Assembly (NCBI RefSeq): GCF_030499575.1
Contig: NZ_JASTLC010000001.1
Location: 8,952,001-9,016,000, forward strand
Source: Streptomyces sp. DG2A-72
GTDB taxonomy: Bacteria > Actinomycetota > Actinomycetes > Streptomycetales > Streptomycetaceae
Length of the DNA stretch: 64,000 nt
Direction of reading: 5' to 3'
Under the pieces are notes generated by a model. The model searched no databases. It saw only the letters and a program-made list of their open reading frames with translations, and had not been told where the DNA came from. The position numbers were made by a program, and so were the translations under genes. Numbering within the stretch: position 1 is the first letter of the stretch; each line of letters begins with the position of its first letter. Below are positions 7,643 to 15,458 of the stretch, piece by piece.

Positions 7643-8533
7643 ATGGACTCTGCTGAACAGCTCAGCCGACACTTCGAAGAGAGCCGTCAACGGCTGACCG
7701 CACTGGCCTACCGGATCCTCGGCAACAGCGCGGATGCAGAAGACGCTGTCCAAGATGCCTGGGTGCGCCTCAGCCGTCCCGGCGCAACAGACGTCGCCGT
7801 CGTCACCAACCTCGATGGATGGATGACGACCGTCGTCTCACGCACATGTCTCAACAAGCTGAGAGCGCGAACCGCGCGACCCGAGAGTCCAACAGACGCA
7901 GCCGGGCCCGAACTCCACGTGCGCCCCGACCAGGCACTGAGCCCAGAGGATCAGGCTCTTCTCGCCGAGCAGGTCAGCCTGGCGCTCCACATCGTTCTAC
8001 AAAGTCTGACGCCACCAGAGCGCCTCACGTTCGTGCTGCACGACTCCTTCGGAATGCCGTTCAGTGAGATCGCCAACGTCCTCGGCAAGTCGACCGAAGC
8101 TACCCGCAAACTCGCCAGCCGCGCGCGTCAACGAGTGCACGCCGTAGATCCCGCCGAGATTGAGACCAATCCCGCAAGTCAACGCAGCGTGGTCAACGCC
8201 TTCTTCGCAGCATCCCGCGACGGTGACATCGACACGCTTCTCACTCTGCTGCACCCCGAGATCACATTCCACGCCGACGGCGGAGCCACCCGGCCTGCCA
8301 CGTCCGCCACGATTCGCGGCCCAGAGAACGTGACACGACGCGCAGCGACATTCGCCATCCCGGACGCCACGTTCCAGCCCATCACGCTAAACGGCAGCGC
8401 GGCTGTCGTCGTCCGCACCAACCACCAGCCCGTCTCGATCATGGCTTTCGTGATCTCCCACGGCCGAATCGTCCAGATCTACTCACTGCTCGACCAACCA
8501 CGTATCGAGCAACTGGTCAACGGCATCGGGTAG
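7643..8533 (+). CDS. RNA polymerase ECF sigma factor with C-terminal SnoaL-like domain (SigJ / ECF41-ECF56 type)
   Basis: 296 residues, longer than a plain ECF factor. Sigma region 2 is near residues 10-80 (LTALAYRILGNSADAEDAVQDAWVRL, LDGWMTTVVSRTCLNKLR). Region 4 is near 110-170 (LQSLTPPERLTFVLHDSFGMPFSEIANVLGKSTEATRKLASRARQRV). A SnoaL/NTF2-like domain fills the last 110 residues (VVNAFFAASRDGDIDTLLTLLHPEITFHADGG). In this group the extra domain replaces a separate anti-sigma factor and tunes activity. The WLPEP linker motif of classical ECF41 is not visible, which points to the ECF56-like branch. ATG 7643 follows GAGGA. Confidence 0.9.
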   Translation: MDSAEQLSRHFEESRQRLTALAYRILGNSADAEDAVQDAWVRLSRPGATDVAVVTNLDGWMTTVVSRTCLNKLRARTARPESPTDAAGPELHVRPDQALSPEDQALLAEQVSLALHIVLQSLTPPERLTFVLHDSFGMPFSEIANVLGKSTEATRKLASRARQRVHAVDPAEIETNPASQRSVVNAFFAASRDGDIDTLLTLLHPEITFHADGGATRPATSATIRGPENVTRRAATFAIPDATFQPITLNGSAAVVVRTNHQPVSIMAFVISHGRIVQIYSLLDQPRIEQLVNGIG

Positions 8534-8540
8534 GCCCGCC

Positions 8541-8584
8541 GGCTCAGCGACAACGCATCTCCCCAGAGCGCCCCTCGCTGAGCC
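8541..8584. terminator. Inverted repeat after the ECF sigma gene
   Basis: GGCTCAGCGA pairs with TCGCTGAGCC across a 24-base loop, beginning 7 bases after the sigma gene stop. It may act as a terminator, although the loop is long and no T tract follows. The rest of the gap to 8687 holds nothing I recognise. Confidence 0.35.
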
Positions 8585-8687
8585 GCTCAACCAATGTCCC
8601 GGGTCAGTACAGCTAGGAAGGCCTCAGGGCGCAGCCGGCGATTCCGGTGGTGGTGCCTACGCACGAGCTTCACGCCGGACCGCCCAC

Positions 8688-8976
8688 TCATCGCAGGACA
8701 TGTTGCTGCCTGGCTCGCCGAGCCTCGAGCGCGCTCGTTGTGAGCGAGCGCCCCTGGGCCGTCAGCTCGTAGTACCGCCGGGGCGGACGCCCGGGATGCG
8801 GCTCGGTCTCGGTCCAGCTGGAGGCCCAGCCGTGCCCTTTGAGCCGATCGAGGATGGGGTACACGGTGCCGGAGCCGAGGTCGGCATCGCGGCAAATGCT
8901 GAGCCCCCACGCAGGGGCATCGTCCGTCGACGCCAGCAACACCTCCAGCACGGCGATGGTCGGCTTGGTCAGCCTA
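8688..8976 (-). pseudogene. PadR-family regulator, start codon removed by an IS630 insertion
   Basis: The frame reads RLTKPTIAVLEVLL, then WGLSICRDADLGSGTVYPILDRLKGHGW and HPGRPPRRYYELTAQGR, the winged-helix core of small PadR repressors. The left edge stops exactly where the insertion sequence begins (TA at 8975-8976), and no start codon is left ahead of RLTKPT. An internal GTG could give an 87-residue product lacking the first helix. PadR proteins usually control a nearby exporter or detoxification gene; here the partner is not evident. It is probably dead. Confidence 0.75.
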
Positions 8977-9582
8977 GTGCTGTGGCCGCATAGGTTCGCC
9001 GGTTTGGTGGTCGTGGCGGTTGGATGTGCGGTGACGTCCGATCTGATGGCTGGGGGTGTGGTGGCTGAGCCTGTCCGTGTGCGCCGGTTGACCGATCAGG
9101 AGGGGCAGAAGCTGCAGCAGATCGTTCGCCAGGGCAGCACGAGCACGGTGCCCTACCGGCGGGCGATGATGCTGCTGGCCTCGGCCGACGGGAACCGGGT
9201 ACCGGTGATCGCCCAGCTGGTGCAGGCCGATGAGGACACCGTCCGGGATGTGATCCACCGGTTCAACGAGATCAGCCTGGCCTGCCTGGACCCTCAGTGG
9301 GCGGGAGACCGTTCCCGCCTGCTCAACCGTGACGACGAGGAATTCGTCGTCCAGACGGCCACCACCCGCCCCACCAAACTCGGCCAGCCGTTCACCCGCT
9401 GGTCACTGCGCGAACGCGTCGCCTACCTGCGCAAAGTCCACGGCCGTGTGATCCGCATTGGCCGCGAGGCGTTACGCGAGTCCCCGGACCCCGAGCGGAA
9501 GGCGAAGCTGGACCGGATCGAAGAGGTCCTGGACCGCTTCCCGGACCGGGGCTTCGCGTTTGACGAGTTCGGTCGGCTATAA
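8975..9582 (+). pseudogene. IS630-family transposase, N-terminal part only
   Basis: From GTG 9061 (AEPVRVRRLTDQEGQKLQQIVRQG) the frame gives the winged HTH and linker of IS630 transposases. It breaks off at FAFDEFGRL, where an intact protein would continue into the first catalytic aspartate block. The element's left end is at the TA dinucleotide 8975-8976, the duplicated target of IS630/Tc1 elements, inside the PadR gene. The right end and the rest of the DDE domain are missing; unrelated DNA (the MarR promoter region) follows from about 9583. The protein is inactive. Confidence 0.85.
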
Positions 9583-9657
9583 CCACCTGTATGCCGGCGC
9601 TGTCAGGCCCCCCGGAACCCCGTCGGAGAGACGGCCCTCGAAGGAGCTCTCACTAGA

Positions 9658-10083
9658 GTGCGATCCATGGAACCCCGTTGGCTCTCCCCCGAGGAGCAGC
9701 GCGCCTGGCGCGCCTACCGCGACCTCAGCCTGGTACTGGAGGACGCTCTCGACCAGCAACTGCGGCACAAGGCCGACCTCAGCCACCTGCACTACTCGGT
9801 GATGGTGTTCCTCTCGGAGGCCCCCGAGCGACGGCTGCGCATGACAGACCTCGCCGAACAGCTGAAGATCGCCCGGACACGGCTCTCCTACACCGTCAGC
9901 CGCATGGAGGAGCGCGGCTGGGTGCGCCGCGAGGACGCGCCGGGGGACGGACGGGCCCAGCTCGCCGTGCTGACGGACGAGGGGCTGACCGCCCTAGAGC
10001 AGGCCGCCCCCAGTCACGTCGCCACTGTCCGGGCTGCCGTCTTCGACCGGCTGACACCCGAGTCGAAGACGTCCGTGACCTGA
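9658..10083 (+). pseudogene. MarR-family regulator with truncated C-terminus
   Basis: 141 residues from GTG 9658 (AAGGAG upstream; ATG 9667 is the alternative). The body is a standard MarR repressor: LHYSVMVFLSEAPERRLRMTDLAEQLKIARTRLSYTVSRMEERGWVRRE and the wing DGRAQLAVLTDEG. After FDRLTPE the family continues with a dimerisation helix, but this gene switches to SKTSVT and stops. The switch falls where it meets the tail of the MFS gene on the other strand, with a 70-bp overlap. A deletion has therefore joined two genes end to end. The DNA-binding part is intact, so residual function is possible. Confidence 0.65.
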
Positions 10084-11312
10084 AGGCGGCGTCGGCCGAA
10101 GCTGACCACTGCGGTGAAGCCGAGGATGCTCGCTATGCCGATGAGGAACGCCATCTTGTGACCGCTGTGTTCGATCACGGCTCCGCTCGCGGCCTGGCCG
10201 GCGGCGTTGCCCAGGGCGATGACGGTGGTGACCCATCCGAAGGCTTCCGAGACCTGATGGGGCGGTACGAGCGAGTCCAGGAGGGTGTTCTGAGTGGTGA
10301 GTTGGGGAGCCAGGGTGAGGCCCGTGAGGATCATCGCTGCTGCGATGCCGTAAAAGCCGCCGATGAAGACCGGGCAGAGCAGCAGGCCGAAGGCCGCCAT
10401 CAACAACGGCAACCGCAGGGATGCTTCGGAGGGCCGGGGGCGACGGTTGTAGCCGAGTCCGCCCACGACGGAACTGACGGACCAGGCGGCCAGCAGCAAT
10501 CCGGCGGCCGTCGGCATACCGAGTGCGCTTGCTGCGGCCGGTACACCGACCGCGACGAAACCGACTCCGACACCGAATCCCAGCGCGGCCATCAGCAGGA
10601 TCGGCATTCCTCGATGGTGCAGGACCGCTTGCGTGTGCTCCGGCGACTGCACGGCACTGCGTTCTGCGCCGCGGTGTCGACGTGCGGCCGGGGCCAGGGC
10701 AAAGCCGATGGCCGCCATGGTAATGACACCGGAGGCCAAAGTCAGAGGAGTTCCCGGCCACAGCGTTGCGGCCAGAGTGGCGGCGATGGCCGGGGCGATG
10801 AGATAGCAAGTTTCGGTGCTGATGGTCTCGTAGCTGTATGCCGTCCGACGCGGCGAGACCGCCGGGACGAGGCGCGGCCACATCGACCGGGACACGACGG
10901 CCAGCAACGGCTGTGTGGCGCTCTGGGCGAGGACCACGCAGACCAGCGGAAGATTCAGTGAACGCTGGGCAGAGACCATGGCGATCAGCGCGAGACTCAG
11001 CGGGCCGTACGCTGCTGCCAGGACGAGCAGGGGGCGGCTGGGCCCGAACCGGTCGATCAGTCGGCCTTGTCCGATCGCCCCGGCGGCCGTGCCGATCAGA
11101 CTGACCGCGGTCATGCTCCCGGCCAAGGCATAGGAACCGCTGGTCGCGCTCACGTACAGCAGCAGGCTCAGGTTCGTCATTGCGAACGCCAGCCGCCCCA
11201 GCAGTGACCACACCACCAGCGGCGGCGCCCCGTGCGCCGTGAGAACGGCGCGGTAGCCGGAGGCTCCGTCGTGCTGGGTGTCACGCCGTATCCGCCGTGA
11301 ACGTAACCGCAT
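10014..11312 (-). CDS. MFS transporter
   Basis: 432 residues from ATG 11312 (GGAATGGAG upstream); the longer frame to 11423 would add a non-helical leader over the divergent promoter. About 12 hydrophobic segments are evident (LLGRLAFAMTNLSLLLYV, GSMTAVSLIGTAAGAIGQGRLIDRFG and others), with the motif A-like GRLIDRFGPSRPLL. It belongs to the broad MFS_1 exporter group. The last 17 residues read antisense through the truncated MarR gene, so the original end is lost or extended. It diverges from a DeoR regulator 84 bp away, a common arrangement for a regulated exporter. Substrate unknown. Confidence 0.82.
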   Translation of the reverse strand: MRLRSRRIRRDTQHDGASGYRAVLTAHGAPPLVVWSLLGRLAFAMTNLSLLLYVSATSGSYALAGSMTAVSLIGTAAGAIGQGRLIDRFGPSRPLLVLAAAYGPLSLALIAMVSAQRSLNLPLVCVVLAQSATQPLLAVVSRSMWPRLVPAVSPRRTAYSYETISTETCYLIAPAIAATLAATLWPGTPLTLASGVITMAAIGFALAPAARRHRGAERSAVQSPEHTQAVLHHRGMPILLMAALGFGVGVGFVAVGVPAAASALGMPTAAGLLLAAWSVSSVVGGLGYNRRPRPSEASLRLPLLMAAFGLLLCPVFIGGFYGIAAAMILTGLTLAPQLTTQNTLLDSLVPPHQVSEAFGWVTTVIALGNAAGQAASGAVIEHSGHKMAFLIGIASILGFTAVVSFGRRRLQVTDVFDSGVSRSKTAARTVAT

Positions 11313-11395
11313 GGATGCTCCATTCCCTGCCGATCCGGCGTAGAGCGTTGCAGCCTCTCCTTGATAACGCACACCGGTAGCGATTGGATAGTCAT

Positions 11396-12154
11396 ATGGA
11401 GCTTTCGGAACGGCATCTGGCAATCATGAATTGTCTTCGTGAAAGCGGGCAGGTCGATGTGTCCGAGCTGGCCCAGGCGACGGGCGCTTCTGAGGTGACC
11501 ATCCGCCGGGATCTGGAGCAGCTGGCCGCGCTGGGTGCGCTGCGGCGGGTGCGGGGCGGGGCCGTCAGCGACCTCGCGCGCGGGGATGAACCCCCGTTCG
11601 TCTTCCGCGAACTGGACAACGCTGAGGCCAAGCACGCCATCGGCACTGCGGTCGCCGAGTTGGTCCAGGACGGGGAGGCGGTCCTGCTCGACGGCGGGAC
11701 CACCGCCTTGCATATCGCTCGCGCCCTGGCCGGACGCCGGGTGACGGTCATGCCACTGTCCCTGCAGGCGGCCAATGTCCTGTCGGCCGCGGCACCGACC
11801 CGGGTCATCCTGCCCGGCGGCGACCTGCGGCCCGGAGAATTGGCCGTCAATGGGCCGCTGGCCGAGGCGAGCCTGCGCGCCCTGCGCTTCGACACCGCGA
11901 TCCTCACCTGCTGCGGCGTCTCCGTCACGGACGGGATCACCACCTACAACCTGGCCGACGCCGCTGTGAAGCGTCTGGCCATTACCCAGGCACGACGCGT
12001 GCTGCTGGCCGCTGACGCCAGCAAGTTCACCCGCACCGCGCTGGCCATGATCGCACCACTCGACCGCGTCGATGTCCTGGTGACCGATGGCGCAGCACCA
12101 CAGGTCATCGTCGATGCCATCGAAGCTCTGGGCGTCGCAACGCACCGAGGCTGA
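11396..12154 (+). CDS. DeoR/GlpR-family transcriptional regulator
   Basis: 252 residues from ATG 11396; TTG 11384 is an in-frame alternative. An N-terminal DeoR winged helix (RHLAIMNCLRESGQVDVSELAQATGASEVTIRRDLEQLAALGALRRVRGGA) is followed by the sugar-phosphate-sensing DeoRC domain with DGGTTALHIARAL and, near the end, ADASKFTRTALAMIAPL. Such repressors respond to phosphorylated sugars. Its divergent neighbour is an MFS transporter, so local control of that transporter is the simplest guess. No kinase or sugar-catabolic gene is adjacent. Confidence 0.9.
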   Translation: MELSERHLAIMNCLRESGQVDVSELAQATGASEVTIRRDLEQLAALGALRRVRGGAVSDLARGDEPPFVFRELDNAEAKHAIGTAVAELVQDGEAVLLDGGTTALHIARALAGRRVTVMPLSLQAANVLSAAAPTRVILPGGDLRPGELAVNGPLAEASLRALRFDTAILTCCGVSVTDGITTYNLADAAVKRLAITQARRVLLAADASKFTRTALAMIAPLDRVDVLVTDGAAPQVIVDAIEALGVATHRG

Positions 12155-12477
12155 GCACCCAGCAGGAAGCCGCAACTAAGCTCCCACCAGCCGTACGCCA
12201 ACTGCGGGCCACTCCGGTACGCAAGCAAGCCGAGGCTTCACGGAAGAGCGGTCACAACCAACTGAAGCGCTCAGTCACATGAGCGTCACACCACTTGTGA
12301 CCTTCAGTGGTAAGTGGCCAGAGACGTCGAGAAGTCCGCTGGTGAGCGGCCGGTGTTCAACTACGGTTGGCCATTTTGCTCAGAGATAGTTGGCCACTCC
12401 AAGCATCGGAGTTGGCCACAGGGTAGTGCCCCCTGGGCGACTCTCCAGGGTGAGGGCTCTGCAACGTCCGGCGTCAT
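12155..12477. other. Gene-free stretch carrying four TGGCCA repeats
   Basis: No credible gene. TGGCCA occurs at 12315, 12368, 12391 and 12413. The last three are in the longer context (A/G)GTTGGCCA and are spaced 23 and 22 bases apart, about two helical turns. This resembles an operator array or iterons, but no replication or partition gene is next to it. Confidence 0.4.
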
Positions 12478-13026
12478 TCATCGCTTCGCACTGCCCGTCT
12501 CGTAGTCTGTCAGCGCGATTGAACAGTCCGTTCCCGAAGGCTCGACTCCTCCTGACTGTCGGGACCGTTCAGGCGGGATGGAGCCCACCGTGCGGCCGGT
12601 TCGCGCCTCGTAGACAGTGGCACGGTACCGGCCCTGGTAGTAGTCGACGCGATAGGACGAGCCGGAATGGTCCTTGTACGCGCAGGCGGCGATCGAGGTG
12701 TCCGACACGCGACCGATCAACGTGGCGCACGCCACCAACTGCACATCCTCCGGAGCCGGTTCCGGCCCTGTGACGAAGTCGGGATCCCCCGTCACAGGGA
12801 AGACCACCAGCGGATGCGGTGCCGGGTCGCGGTAGGCCGCCGCACTCTCATACCCGGCATGGTCCTCGCAGACGCGCTCCAAGTCTCATAGGCTGTCCAG
12901 CCGTTCGTCCCGGTGCTCGCCGTGGTCGGTATAGTTCGTCAGCTCAGCGACTGCGTACAGCACGAGCCACAGCGTGACCACGGCGGTCGCGATGCATCCC
13001 GGCGAGCGGACCGATTTTTTTCTCAT
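12478..13026 (-). pseudogene. Membrane-anchored or secreted hypothetical protein interrupted by one stop codon
   Basis: Starting at ATG 13026 the frame gives 46 residues with a signal/anchor helix (CIATAVVTLWLVLYAVAEL). It then meets TGA at 12886-12888 and continues in the same frame for another 135 residues (ERVCEDHAGYESAAAYRDPAPHPLVVF ... VQLVACATLIGRV ... YRVDYYQGRYRATVYEARTG). The two parts clearly belong together: Streptomyces has many small secreted proteins with the AAAYRDPAPHPLVVF pattern, of unknown function. A single CGA-to-TGA type change would explain the stop. It is either a recent pseudogene or a base-call error. Confidence 0.6.
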
Positions 13027-13109
13027 GGCGCGGAAGGCTAGGCGAAGACGCGCGGGACCGGACCCGGCGCTGGTACCGACGTCACGGAACTTGAAACTGC
13101 TGAACTTGA

Positions 13110-14064
13110 TTGAGCACTGTGCATCGTGAAGTTGCTGGTCACGGGTCTGGTGTGCGTGGGGTTCGGGGTGCTCGTGCTGGTCGTGGGCGGATGACTTCGG
13201 TGAAGATCGTCGGTCACCGGGAGACTTCGCGGTTCGTGAGGACGAGCAGGGACCTGACCAGGGCGGTCGCCCGCGTCGGGTCGGTGCGGACCTTGCCGAG
13301 CACGCGCCAGTTCTTGAGGTGGGCGAAGCCGTGCTCGACCGGTGCCCGGACCGCTTCCAGTGCGGTGTTCGAGAGTTTCTGTCCTCGTGTCAGGGGGCGG
13401 TTCCGGGCGGCCTTGTAGCCGGTGATCACCGCCGGGTCGATGTCGGGGCCGCTGTCGTCGAGGCCGACGAAGCCCAGGTCGGCGATGGCGCCAAGGCCGG
13501 CCGCCCGCAGCCTGGCGGTGAGCTGGTCGTGCTGGCAGGCGGTGATCTCCGAGGTCCGTCCGGGCCGGGCCGCCGAGACCCAGAGGAGCCGGCCGCGGTC
13601 GTCGGTGAGCGCGATGACGAGCAGGCCATGGCATTTGCTCTTGCCGGAGTAGTTCTTCCGGTCCTCTTTGCCGGTGCGCCGCCGGGTGCGGATCAGCGTG
13701 CCGTCCAGCAGCACCACCCCGCCACCCTTGTGGGCGATCTTTTTGAGGGCGCGGTCCGGGCGCAGGGCGCGGGCGGCCAGCAGGCCGACGACTTCCCGCA
13801 CCCACCGGGTCACGGTGGTGCGGTGTATCTGGTTGCCGCCGGCCAGGTCGCCCGGCCGCTGGTCACAGCGCAGTACCGCCAGCACGATGGCGGCGATCTT
13901 CCCCGCGGGCAGGGCCCGCCACCGCGAGCCGATCTTCTTCAGGTGGCCGCGTATCAGGCTGGCGAGCCAGTTCAGGGTGGCACTCGACAGCGGCAGGCAG
14001 GCAGTGCAGACAAGGTCGTCAGGGCCCTCGACGGGATGGTTGTTTTTCTTCACCCTAAACTCAA
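13110..14064 (-). mobile_element. IS5-family insertion sequence, apparently full length
   Basis: About 955 bp. The transposase-5' end reads TTGAGTTTAGGGTGAAG (minus strand, from 14064). The other end reads TTGAGCACTGTGCATCGTGAAG (plus strand, from 13110). Both share TTGAG ... GTGAAG, an imperfect terminal inverted repeat. The 13110 end is confirmed by a second partial copy at 18360-18659 that stops at the same TTGAG. No clear target duplication was identified. Confidence 0.7.
13214..14053 (-). CDS. IS5-family transposase (DDE)
   Basis: 279 residues from GTG 14053, which lies within the terminal repeat. An N-terminal HTH region (LSSATLNWLASLIRGHLKK ... GNQIHRTTVTRWVREVVGLL) precedes a DDE_4-type catalytic domain: first Asp in VLLDGTLI, second in ADLGFVGLDD, and Glu in VEHGFAHLKNWRVL. 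The KNYSGKSKCHGLLVIAL segment is typical of this group. The frame is unbroken, so the transposase may be active. It inserts the flanking IS. Confidence 0.9.
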   Translation of the reverse strand: MKKNNHPVEGPDDLVCTACLPLSSATLNWLASLIRGHLKKIGSRWRALPAGKIAAIVLAVLRCDQRPGDLAGGNQIHRTTVTRWVREVVGLLAARALRPDRALKKIAHKGGGVVLLDGTLIRTRRRTGKEDRKNYSGKSKCHGLLVIALTDDRGRLLWVSAARPGRTSEITACQHDQLTARLRAAGLGAIADLGFVGLDDSGPDIDPAVITGYKAARNRPLTRGQKLSNTALEAVRAPVEHGFAHLKNWRVLGKVRTDPTRATALVRSLLVLTNREVSR

Positions 14065-14117
14065 CTGCCGCCGGGGGCCCGCTAGTTACGCTCCGTCGGC
14101 GCCCGCATTGCCTACGC

Positions 14118-14573
14118 CTACGAGCGTGCGGTGAACCTGCCGTCGGGACGCTTGTGCAGTCGGCCGCGGTCGCCGAGCTTGGTCAGCTTCGCCCGCAGCG
14201 GTTCCAGCTTCCCGCGCACCGTCACCTCAAGGCCCAGCTCCTCGCTGACGGCCCTGACCTGCATCGGGCCGTCGGCAGCCCGCACGATCGCCAGGATCTT
14301 GCGGTAGTCGGCGGGCAGCGCGGCCTCGTCGGGATTCTCGCTGCGGTGTGGGATCAGCAGGACCGCCCGCCCCGCCACCCGGGCCGCCGTCGGGGCGACG
14401 GCCGCGGCGGCCTCCTGCGCAGCCCGGTCCTGTTCGGCCAGCCGGTTCAGGACCCGCTAGGCGATCACCAGTTCCTCCTGCTCGGCCTGGACCTCCGCCA
14501 GTTGCTTGGCCAACCCCTCGGCAAGCGTGTCGAGTTCATTCCGGCGAGCCGTGATCCGCTCCAGCTGCAGCAT
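14118..14573 (-). pseudogene. Hypothetical coiled-coil/winged-helix protein interrupted by one TAG
   Basis: From ATG 14573 the first 38 residues form a charged coiled coil (LERITARRNELDTLAEGLAK, then EVQAEQEELVIA). TAG at 14457-14459 stops the frame at codon 39. The same frame then continues for 112 residues ending in a winged-helix-like part (YRKILAIVRAADGPMQVRAVSEELGLE, LRAKLTKLGDRGRLHKRPDGRF). Without the stop it would be a 151-residue protein of a type I have seen near transposases in Streptomyces but cannot name. An 86-residue product from an internal start is conceivable. Second single-stop gene in 2 kb. Confidence 0.6.
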
Positions 14574-14684
14574 CTCCACGCCCTCCCCACGCCCTCCCGG
14601 CGCACCGGCCCGGCCACGGATCGTAGGAGCGGCACTGCGGTTGGCGCAGCAGAACCCGGCAACGGCCCCGGCCGACAGGTCAGA

Positions 14685-14775
14685 CGATCTTCACCATGGA
14701 CACCCGCCGACGACCAGCGCGAGTATCCTGCCCGCCCCGCACACCAGACCCATGACCTGCGTACTTCATGTTCCA
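14685..14775 (+). mobile_element. Degenerate 3' end of an IS5-family element
   Basis: The block GACGATCTTCACC ... ACGACCAGC ... CACACCAGACCC-TGACC ... CTTCA closely tracks the 3' end of the intact IS (reverse of 13119-13215) and of the copy at 18553-18650, with scattered substitutions. Translated, DDLHHGHPPTTSAS parallels DDLHRSHPPTTSTS of the better copy. It is an older, decayed remnant, in opposite orientation to the intact element. Confidence 0.6.
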
Positions 14776-14781
14776 CAGGTC

Positions 14782-15363
14782 TCATTGGGGCGCGGGCAGC
14801 TCGTCCTCCGTCCAGATCAACGTTCGGGGAAAGTCCGGATGGGCGTCCGTGGCCTCCCACTCCTCATCACCCGGCAGTATTGCGATCCAAGGGCGCGGCG
14901 AGGCGAGCAGGTTCCCGACGAAATCGAGAACCGACGACAAAGTTCCCCCGGGAAGTTGCGCGTCGGACGAGTAGGGGCTCTCGATGTCCCACCAGCCCAG
15001 CTTTCCCGTTCTGGTGTCAACAAGGAGCATGTTGCTACTCAGAGCGGCTATGGGCACGATGAAGGGTTTATCGGTTTCGCTCAGGTTACTGTCGTCCGTC
15101 ATGGCGAAACGTAGCCATGATGCGTGCTTCTTAAGAATGTCTTCGGTGCTGAGCAGCGTGAAGCCGGGAGGGATGATCGTGGTGATGCCGGAGCCGTCGT
15201 GGCGGAGCAGGGAACGTTCCACGTCCTCCGGTAGGTGTACCCCGAGCTGATCATGAAGTTGTTGGATGCCCGAGGGAGTGCACGGCCCTGGCAAAGCAGG
15301 CTCGTTCGGTGCATGCCGGACTATCCACTGTTCGATCTTCTCCCAGGACTCTTCAACCGACAT
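14782..15363 (-). CDS. SUKH-domain (SMI1/KNR4) protein, candidate immunity protein
   Basis: 193 residues from ATG 15363 with GGAGTGGAAC upstream. Features of the SUKH fold: WEKIEQWIVRHAP at the N-terminus, GIQQLHDQLGVHLPEDVERSLLRHDG (the hallmark helix and loop), then FTLLSTEDILKKH, LLVDTRTGKLGWWD and a C-terminal strand-rich region. SUKH proteins often neutralise nuclease toxins made by the same cell. It lies just downstream of the secreted nuclease-domain gene on the same strand, separated by a strong hairpin. A toxin-immunity pair is likely but inferred; some SMI1 proteins have unrelated roles. Confidence 0.8.
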   Translation of the reverse strand: MSVEESWEKIEQWIVRHAPNEPALPGPCTPSGIQQLHDQLGVHLPEDVERSLLRHDGSGITTIIPPGFTLLSTEDILKKHASWLRFAMTDDSNLSETDKPFIVPIAALSSNMLLVDTRTGKLGWWDIESPYSSDAQLPGGTLSSVLDFVGNLLASPRPWIAILPGDEEWEATDAHPDFPRTLIWTEDELPAPQ

Positions 15364-15398
15364 GTTCCACTCCTTCGTCGTCGTAGATGACGGTCACA

Positions 15399-15440
15399 GT
15401 GTGGTGTCCGCGCTGCCGGACGGCAGCGCGGACACCACAC
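15399..15440. terminator. Perfect 20-bp hairpin between nuclease and SUKH genes
   Basis: GTGTGGTGTCCGCGCTGCCG pairs without mismatch with its complement across a 2-base (GA) centre, giving an almost perfect 42-base palindrome. It begins about 20 bases after the nuclease stop and ends 36 bases before the SUKH start. It should strongly weaken readthrough from the nuclease gene, or protect its mRNA 3' end, implying the SUKH gene has its own promoter. Being palindromic, it could also bind a dimeric protein. Confidence 0.7.
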
Positions 15441-15458
15441 ATGCCGAGCAGTTATGCG

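Noticed and set aside
13668..15062. Long plus-strand frame (464 residues) across the IS element
   Set aside because: Antisense of the transposase followed by low-complexity Arg/Ser/Pro sequence; no domain.
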